A DNA stretch of 5,493 nucleotides, taken from positions 1 to 5,493 of the forward strand of contig CAOOJO010000212.1 of the NCBI GenBank assembly GCA_948496895.1, written 5' to 3'. Of the stretch, positions 1 through 4,482 are shown in pieces. The DNA comes from an uncultured Acetatifactor sp. (GTDB lineage Bacteria > Bacillota > Clostridia > Lachnospirales > Lachnospiraceae). The notes below the pieces were generated by a model, which searched no databases, had not been told where the DNA came from, and saw only the letters and a list, made by a program, of their open reading frames with translations. The translations under genes and the position numbers were made by a program. Position 1 is the stretch's first letter. Each line of letters starts with the position of its first letter.

Positions 1-2070
1 GGCACGGTGCTGGAGGGATATTCCAGCGTGGACGAGGCGGCCATTACCGGGGAGAGCGTGCCCGTGGAGAAGCGGGAGGGCGACAAGGTGGTGTCCGCCA
101 CGGTGAACAAGGCCGGGTTCCTGAAATGCCGGGCCGACAGGGTGGGGGAGGACACCACCCTGTCCCAGATCATCCGCCTGGTGGAGGAGGCCAGCGCCAG
201 CAAGGCCCCCATCGCACAGCTGGCGGACAAGGTGGCGGGCGTGTTCGTGCCCGTGGTGATCTGCATCGCGCTGGTGACGCTGGCGGCGTGGCTGATCGCC
301 GGGGCCGGGGCGGAGTTCGCCATCTCCACGGCCATCGCGGTGCTGGTGATATCCTGCCCCTGTGCTCTGGGGCTGGCGACCCCGGTGGCCATCATGGTGG
401 GGACCGGCGTGGGGGCCAATCATGGCATATTGATCAAGTCCGGGGAGGCCCTGCAGCAGGCAAGGGAAGTCGATGCCGTAGTCGTGGATAAGACGGGTAC
501 GATTACGGCGGGGAAGCTGAAATGCATGCAGGTGGGCGTATTCGTGCAGGATATGTCCGTGGACACCATGGTGCAGATCGCGGCGGCCCTGGAGAAGAAG
601 AGCGAGCATCCGTTGGCGGAGGCCGTGGTGGAGCATGCCGCCTCCCTAAAGCTGGATCTGCCGCAGATCAAGGACTTTAAGGCGGTATTCGGCAGGGGCG
701 TGGAGGGAGTGCTGGCAGAGGACATGCCGCCGAGACGGTTCGTGCCCGAGGAAGACGGGCCTACGTCGTCGGCGAACCTGCTGCCTGAGGAGGGCTCCCG
801 GGAGAGGGAATCGCAGACAGCCCGGAAAGCCATAAAAGCCGACAGGCCTGCGAAAGCGCAGCGGGAGGCCTTCCTGGCGCGGAAGGACGCGGGGGCGAAG
901 GCCGGAACCCGGTATCTGGTGGGGAACCAGGCCTACCTGGAGGAGAACGGCATCTCCATAGATCCTATGGTTCTGCGGGGAATCCAGGGCATCGCGGACG
1001 AGGGGATGACGCCCCTTCTGGTGGCCCAGGAAGGGAGGCTCCTAGGCTGCATCGGCGTAGCGGATGAAATCAAGCCTACCTCGGATGTGGCCATCCGGAA
1101 GTTCCGGCAGATGGGCATCCGGGTGGTGATGCTCACCGGGGACAATAAGAGGACCGCGGAGGCGGTGCGCAGGCGGCTGGGCATCGCCGAGGTGGTGGCG
1201 GAAGTCCTGCCACAGGACAAGGAGAAGAAAATCAGCCAGCTGAAAGCCGAAGGGCATAAAGTCGCCATGATAGGGGACGGCATCAACGACGCCCCCGCCC
1301 TGGCCGCGGCGGATGTAGGCATGGCCATCGGCGCGGGGACGGACGTGGCCATGGAGAGCGCGGACGTCATCCTGATGAAGAGCGACCTGCGGGACGCGGT
1401 GACGGCAGTGCGCTTAAGCCGGGCAGTCATCCGCAATATCAAGCAGAATCTGTTCTGGGCGTTCTTTTATAACGCAATAGGGATTCCATTGGCGGCCGGA
1501 GTGTGGTATCCTATATTTGGAATCAAATTGAATCCTATGTTCGGCGCGGCCGCCATGAGCCTGAGCAGCATCTTCGTGGTGGGCAACGCGCTGCGGCTGA
1601 GGGGCTTTCGGAGCGGGTTCGCTCCCGCCCGGAGGGCAGCCGGCGCTGGGCAGCCAGAGGACGACAGGCAGCCGGGGGAGGGCCAGGCGGCAGAGGAAAA
1701 TCCGGCTGATCAGACGGCATCGGCAGAGCCAGCAGAAGATGCTATGATGGCAGATATTGCCATGGTGGCAGATGCTGCAGTTCCGGCAGAAACTACCGTT
1801 CCAGTAGTGGACAAAAATGTGGACAGCGCAGCGGAAGCCTGCGCGGAAAGGAAGGAAACCATGACAAAGGTAATGACGATTGAGGGAATGATGTGCGGAC
1901 ATTGCACTGGCAGAGTGCAGAAGGCCCTGGAGGCCATAGAGGGTGTAAGCGCCGTCACCATGAGCCTGGAGGCCAAGACGGCCATGGTGGAGCTGGGGGC
2001 GGAGGTCTCGGACGAGGCGGTGACCGAGGCGGTGACCGAGGCCGGTTATGAGGTAAAGGGGATTGAATGA
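1..2070 (+). CDS. copA: Cu+-exporting P1B-type ATPase (CopA) with C-terminal CopZ-like HMA domain, 5' truncated
   Basis: ATP-driven export of Cu(I) across the cytoplasmic membrane. The frame is open from base 1, so the N-terminus (any N-terminal HMA domain and the first membrane helices) lies upstream; the GTG at 7 is not the real start. Visible in order: actuator-domain TGES (46-57); a membrane pair ending in the metal-binding CPC (355-363); phosphorylation motif DKTGT with the catalytic Asp (487-501); SEHP of the nucleotide-binding domain (His at 607-609); TGDN (1135-1146); and hinge GDGIND (1273-1290). The last two helices carry FYN and MSLSS, the YN and MxxSS signatures of Cu+-transporting ATPases, which argues for Cu(I) rather than Zn/Cd. 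Two oddities are seen: about 60 extra charged residues (724-903) between GRGVEG and YLVGN, and a Pro/Ala/Glu-rich linker (about 1615-1860) leading to a C-terminal HMA domain with MMCGHC (Cys codons 1894 and 1903). The family call is very secure; the Cu specificity is family knowledge applied to the motifs. Confidence 0.96.
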   Translation, partial: GTVLEGYSSVDEAAITGESVPVEKREGDKVVSATVNKAGFLKCRADRVGEDTTLSQIIRLVEEASASKAPIAQLADKVAGVFVPVVICIALVTLAAWLIAGAGAEFAISTAIAVLVISCPCALGLATPVAIMVGTGVGANHGILIKSGEALQQAREVDAVVVDKTGTITAGKLKCMQVGVFVQDMSVDTMVQIAAALEKKSEHPLAEAVVEHAASLKLDLPQIKDFKAVFGRGVEGVLAEDMPPRRFVPEEDGPTSSANLLPEEGSRERESQTARKAIKADRPAKAQREAFLARKDAGAKAGTRYLVGNQAYLEENGISIDPMVLRGIQGIADEGMTPLLVAQEGRLLGCIGVADEIKPTSDVAIRKFRQMGIRVVMLTGDNKRTAEAVRRRLGIAEVVAEVLPQDKEKKISQLKAEGHKVAMIGDGINDAPALAAADVGMAIGAGTDVAMESADVILMKSDLRDAVTAVRLSRAVIRNIKQNLFWAFFYNAIGIPLAAGVWYPIFGIKLNPMFGAAAMSLSSIFVVGNALRLRGFRSGFAPARRAAGAGQPEDDRQPGEGQAAEENPADQTASAEPAEDAMMADIAMVADAAVPAETTVPVVDKNVDSAAEACAERKETMTKVMTIEGMMCGHCTGRVQKALEAIEGVSAVTMSLEAKTAMVELGAEVSDEAVTEAVTEAGYEVKGIE
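1846..1856 (+). promoter_or_regulatory. Shine-Dalgarno-like site inside copA before ATG 1861
   Basis: GGAAAGGAAGG and the following A form a purine-rich run with two overlapping AAGGA cores (1848-1852 and 1852-1856), 8 and 4 bases before ATG 1861. The first has the ideal spacing. In the copA frame the run encodes Glu-Arg-Lys-Glu at the end of a low-complexity linker, so protein constraint does not obviously explain it. Confidence 0.45.
1861..2070 (+). other. Possible internal translation product: free 69-residue CopZ-like copper chaperone
   Basis: An ATG in the copA reading frame at 1861 would give a 69-residue protein ending at the copA stop. It consists of exactly one HMA domain: MTIEGMMCGHC near the N-terminus (Cu-binding Cys at residues 13 and 16) and AGYEV near the end, the usual CopZ/Atx1 beta-alpha-beta-beta-alpha-beta layout. 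Free bacterial CopZ chaperones are about this length. The ATG is preceded by a purine-rich run containing AAGGA at normal distance. The sequence therefore allows two products, the domain fused to CopA and the domain alone as a cytosolic Cu(I) chaperone. Internal initiation is inference; the domain boundary and the ribosome-binding-like sequence are seen directly. Confidence 0.45.
2014..2037 (+). repeat. Perfect 12-base tandem repeat in the HMA domain
   Basis: GAGGCGGTGACC occurs twice in direct succession (2014-2025 and 2026-2037) and encodes Glu-Ala-Val-Thr twice in the second helix of the HMA domain, followed by a third partial unit. The domain still has normal CopZ length, so this is more likely a helical residue pattern with identical codons than a recent expansion. 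Confidence 0.6.
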
Positions 2071-2114
2071 CGACAGATAGATAGTCAAGCAGCCCCATTT
2101 TGTGCAAAGCCTTT

Positions 2115-2138
2115 GCCGGAACCCATAGGGCTATCGGC
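2115..2138 (+). other. Imperfect hairpin in the copA to channel-gene gap
   Basis: In the 95-base gap after copA, GCCG (2115-2118) can pair with CGGC (2135-2138) and CCC (2122-2124) with GGG (2128-2130) around an ATA loop. A G-T pair, an A-A mismatch, an A-T pair and a bulged C lie in between. No T-run follows, so it is a poor intrinsic terminator. It could be an RNA-processing or stability element between copA and the next gene, or chance. No convincing -35/-10 pair is seen in this gap. Confidence 0.3.
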
Positions 2139-2155
2139 AGAGGTGGAAAGAGGTG
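2139..2155 (+). promoter_or_regulatory. Ribosome binding site, doubled AGAGGTG
   Basis: AGAGGTG occurs twice (2139-2145 and 2149-2155) ahead of ATG 2166. The second copy ends 10 bases before the start codon, somewhat long but functional spacing, and supports the chosen start. The first copy is too distant to act directly and may be a standby site or chance. Confidence 0.6.
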
Positions 2156-2165
2156 AAAAGAACCA

Positions 2166-3335
2166 ATGAAAAGCAGATTATTTTACGGATTGTTCATCGT
2201 GTACGCCGCCATGGTGGCCTTTGTGCTGGCCATCAACGGGGTGTTCACCGGTGAGATGGAATCCGTCAGCAACCTGGTCATCAACGGAGTCTTCTTAGGG
2301 ATAATCGGCATCCTGTTCGTGATCTCGGCGGTGAGCTTCATGCGGCTCAACAGCCTGACGGACGAACTGGTGGATGCCGCGGGGGACTTGAAGGAGGCCT
2401 ATAAGAAGGCCGGGAACCAGAACGTGTGGAGCGAGCTGGAGAAGGACAGGGAATTTTTCGAGGAGGAGCATCTGAAGAAGGCCTTCGCCAGATTCCTGCA
2501 GCAGATGAACAACAGCCGCATCGGGAAAAGGTACGCGGGCAGCTGCGACATCGAGGACTATATCAACGAGGAGCTCCTGGACAGGGTGGGCAGCAGCCAC
2601 TTCAACTCCGCCATCTCCGGCACCATGACAGGCCTGGGCATCCTGGGCACCTTTATCGGGCTGTCCCTGGGGCTTGGGTCATTCAGCGGCGACGACATCT
2701 ATACCATCTCCGACAACGTGGGGCCCCTGCTGTCCGGGATGAAGGTGGCCTTCCACACCTCGGTGTACGGCATCATCTTCTCCCTGATATTCAACTTCGT
2801 CTACCGCAGCATCATGGCGGACGCCTACGGCAAGCTGAATTATTTCCTCGGCGCATACAGGCAGTACGCCGCGCCGCCCATAAGCTCCGGCGACGAGAAC
2901 ACCGCCGCCATGCTGGTGTACCAGGCCAACCAGGCCAACTATATGAAGGAGTTGCTGGAGCTGGAGCGGGGCCAGGCCAGGGAGCAGGCGAAGCAATTGG
3001 AGCAGATGGCCCAGAGCTTCATGGAGAAGCTCCAGTCCGTGATGGGCACGGAGCTTCGGGAGCTGGGCACCGCGCTGCAGCTCACGTCCCAGGCCCAGGC
3101 CTCCGGCGCGGAGAGCGGCAAGGCGCTCCTGGAGGCTGTGGACGCTCTGGCCAGATCCAACCGGGACATGCAGGAGAACATGGCGCAGATGCTCAAGCGC
3201 CAGGAACGGCTGGCGGACGACCTGGAGCAGCAGAAGCGCAGGCTGGAGACCGCCTGCGAGGAGATTAGCCGGGACGTGAGCAATCAGTTGTACACCTTTG
3301 GGCAGATGAGGGCTTTGCATGATGACGAAAAATAG
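2166..3335 (+). CDS. MotA/TolQ/ExbB-family ion-channel subunit, ZorA-like, with cytoplasmic coiled-coil tail
   Basis: Predicted channel subunit of an ion-driven motor; the family forms pentamers around a dimer of the MotB/ZorB-type partner and uses proton or sodium flow to rotate. The 389 residues show MotA-like four-helix topology: TM1 about 5-24, TM2 37-58, a charged cytoplasmic loop of about 90 residues, TM3 about 150-171 with GLGILGTFIGLSLGL, and TM4 about 190-214 with GMKVAFHTSVYGI. Thr162 and Thr198 sit where the family's conserved pore threonines lie. After TM4 comes about 175 residues of mostly Gln/Glu/Leu-rich helix (about 255-370) that looks coiled-coil, a tail typical of ZorA and absent from flagellar MotA, TolQ and ExbB. 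The start is ATG 2166, supported by AGGTG and by the helix beginning at once. It overlaps the OmpA-domain gene by 17 bases, so the two are surely co-expressed. Channel family is secure; ZorA kinship is inferred from architecture, and the tail is shorter than in classical ZorA. Confidence 0.88.
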   Translation: MKSRLFYGLFIVYAAMVAFVLAINGVFTGEMESVSNLVINGVFLGIIGILFVISAVSFMRLNSLTDELVDAAGDLKEAYKKAGNQNVWSELEKDREFFEEEHLKKAFARFLQQMNNSRIGKRYAGSCDIEDYINEELLDRVGSSHFNSAISGTMTGLGILGTFIGLSLGLGSFSGDDIYTISDNVGPLLSGMKVAFHTSVYGIIFSLIFNFVYRSIMADAYGKLNYFLGAYRQYAAPPISSGDENTAAMLVYQANQANYMKELLELERGQAREQAKQLEQMAQSFMEKLQSVMGTELRELGTALQLTSQAQASGAESGKALLEAVDALARSNRDMQENMAQMLKRQERLADDLEQQKRRLETACEEISRDVSNQLYTFGQMRALHDDEK

Positions 3336-4266
3336 GAGAAAGAGAAGAGAGGCCTTCGAGGAGCACAGCTACTGGCAGTCCTACTCGGACATGATGGCGG
3401 CATTGCTTCTGATATTCGTGCTGATCATCGCCATCACCCTGGCCATCTACCGCCAGAAGACCGTGGACCTGGAGCAGTCCCAGAACAGTCTGGGCGTGGC
3501 CAGGCAGGAGCTGGAGGACGCGAAGAAGGATCTGGAGGATGCCAGGGCGGATCTGGAGGAGTACAGGGCGGCCATCGAGAAGTCCAATCAGGAGCTTGCG
3601 AACTCCCTGGCGGAGCTCCAGCAGGCCTACGCCGATGCCGCGCTGACCCAGGACGAGCTGAACAAGGCCTACCTGGAGATTGAGAACGCCAGGAACGAGC
3701 TGACGGCCACCCAGAAGGAGCTGCAGGATATCGTAGGCATCCGCACGGACATCATCGGGGCCCTGCAGTCGGCATTCAACAACTCGGCCATGAGCGTGGA
3801 CGCCCAGACCGGATCCATCACCTTTTCCTCGGATGTGCTGTTCCGGTACAACAGCGCGGCGCTGTCCGCCGACAGCCGCAGCACCCTGCAGGAGATCATC
3901 CCCATGTATCTGGACGTGCTGATGCAGGACCAGTTCCGGGAGTATATCGCGGAGATCATCATCGAGGGCCATACGGACACGGACGGCACCTATGAGTCGA
4001 ATATGGAGCTGTCCTACAACCGCGCCTACTCCGTGGCGAAATTCTGCATGGATCCGAGGAACGGCCTCACCGAGGACAAGATAGAGCAGCTAAAGAGCGT
4101 CCTCACCGTCAATGGCCGCTCCTTCAGCCAGCCGATCTATGCCACGGACGCCCAGGGGAACCTTACGGATCAGGTGGACATGGCGGCCTCCAGGCGGGTG
4201 GAGATCAAGTTCCGGCTGAAAGAGGACGAGATGATTGAGAAGATTGAGGAAGTGCTGCGGCAGTAG
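3319..4266 (+). CDS. MotB/ZorB-like stator subunit with TM Asp, long coiled coil and OmpA peptidoglycan-binding domain
   Basis: Partner of the preceding channel subunit; expected to sit as a dimer inside its pentamer and anchor it to the cell wall. The 315 residues begin with a short basic/acidic cytoplasmic stretch, then one TM helix (about 24-44) that opens with YSDMMAALLL. Asp24 is in the position of the ion-carrying Asp of MotB (Asp32 in E. coli). Residues about 49-138 form a heptad-rich coiled coil outside the membrane, unusually long for this family. The C-terminal OmpA/MotB domain (about 165-300) contains EGHTDTDG, NMELSYNRAYSV and SRRVEIKF, the motifs that hold the peptidoglycan-contacting Asp and Arg. 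The start is ATG 3319 or the adjacent ATG 3322; GAGGG at 3308-3312 serves either. No signal peptide is present, as expected for a TM-anchored MotB-type protein. Family is secure. A role in phage defence is only inferred, since no ZorC/D/E follows; a terminator comes next. Confidence 0.9.
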   Translation: MMTKNRRKRREAFEEHSYWQSYSDMMAALLLIFVLIIAITLAIYRQKTVDLEQSQNSLGVARQELEDAKKDLEDARADLEEYRAAIEKSNQELANSLAELQQAYADAALTQDELNKAYLEIENARNELTATQKELQDIVGIRTDIIGALQSAFNNSAMSVDAQTGSITFSSDVLFRYNSAALSADSRSTLQEIIPMYLDVLMQDQFREYIAEIIIEGHTDTDGTYESNMELSYNRAYSVAKFCMDPRNGLTEDKIEQLKSVLTVNGRSFSQPIYATDAQGNLTDQVDMAASRRVEIKFRLKEDEMIEKIEEVLRQ

Positions 4267-4287
4267 AGACCTCTCACTGGCTGGAGC

Positions 4288-4326
4288 ATGGCCCGGGGAC
4301 ACAGGATGTCTCCGGGCTGTTTCTCG
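4288..4326 (+). terminator. Rho-independent terminator after the motor gene pair
   Basis: GCCCGGGGACA (4291-4301) pairs with TGTCTCCGGGC (4307-4317) over 11 positions with one G-T pair, around a five-base loop CAGGA. Weaker pairs extend the base to 4288/4320. TGTTTCT and further T-rich sequence follow. The T-run is interrupted, but the stem is strong and lies 22 bases after the stop codon. It separates the motor pair from clpB. Confidence 0.8.
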
Positions 4327-4362
4327 GTTATGATATTTTTATACAAATTTATGCTTTGTTTA

Positions 4363-4390
4363 TTGATTTACGCGGAAACAATGTTATAGT
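4363..4390 (+). promoter_or_regulatory. Sigma-A type promoter for clpB
   Basis: TTGATT (4363-4368, -35) and TATAGT (4385-4390, -10) are separated by 16 bases, with TGT just before the -10 box giving an extended -10. The surrounding 4325-4400 region is strongly AT-rich against the GC-rich genes. Transcription would start near 4397, leaving a leader of about 85 bases. A repeated GTTATAG (4383-4389 and 4392-4398) overlaps the -10 box and could be an operator half-site or chance. No CIRCE (HrcA) or CtsR heptad operator, the usual heat-shock controls of clp genes in Firmicutes, was seen by eye here. Confidence 0.7.
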
Positions 4391-4421
4391 AGTTATAGAA
4401 CAGACAAAGACAACTGGATGC

Positions 4422-4468
4422 CGGAACGCCGCGGACAGAAGCTGTTCCTTGTGAAAGCGGCGGTTCTG
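4422..4468 (+). promoter_or_regulatory. Nested hairpin in the clpB 5' leader
   Basis: The outer stem pairs CGGAACGCCGC (4422-4432) with GCGGCGGTTCTG (4457-4468), with one unpaired base and one G-T pair. Inside it, GGACAG (4433-4438) pairs with CTGTTCC (4442-4448) around an AAG loop with a bulged T. The structure ends two bases before the Shine-Dalgarno region. An alternative pairing of TTCCTT (4445-4450) with GAGGGA (4470-4475) would mask the ribosome binding site and exclude the outer stem. This suggests, but does not show, translational control of the heat-shock gene. Confidence 0.45.
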
Positions 4469-4470
4469 AG

Positions 4471-4477
4471 AGGGAGG
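4471..4477 (+). promoter_or_regulatory. Strong ribosome binding site of clpB
   Basis: AGGGAGG ends five bases before ATG 4483, a near-ideal Shine-Dalgarno site that fixes the clpB start. Confidence 0.85.
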
Positions 4478-4482
4478 TAGAC

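Noticed and set aside
795..804. Perfect 10-base palindrome CTCCCGGGAG inside the CopA insertion
   Set aside because: Short palindromes are expected in GC-rich coding DNA. No second copy, target duplication or flanking repeat suggests a mobile element boundary.
1414..2088. Minus-strand open frame opposite the end of copA (224 codons)
   Set aside because: No domain is recognisable, and it lies entirely opposite conserved copA membrane and HMA sequence.
2426..3268. Plus-strand open frame of 280 codons within the channel gene
   Set aside because: It is an alternate-frame shadow rich in Gly, Arg, His and Pro, while the main frame has TM helices and family motifs.
2166..4266. Flagellar MotA/MotB assignment
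   Set aside because: The channel protein has a long C-terminal coiled-coil tail, the partner has a long coiled-coil rod, and no flagellar genes are adjacent. A Zor-like or other 5:2 motor fits better.
2166..4266. Complete Zorya defence system
   Set aside because: No ZorC, ZorD helicase or ZorE nuclease is encoded; the next gene is clpB behind a terminator. Only the ZorAB-like part can be supported.
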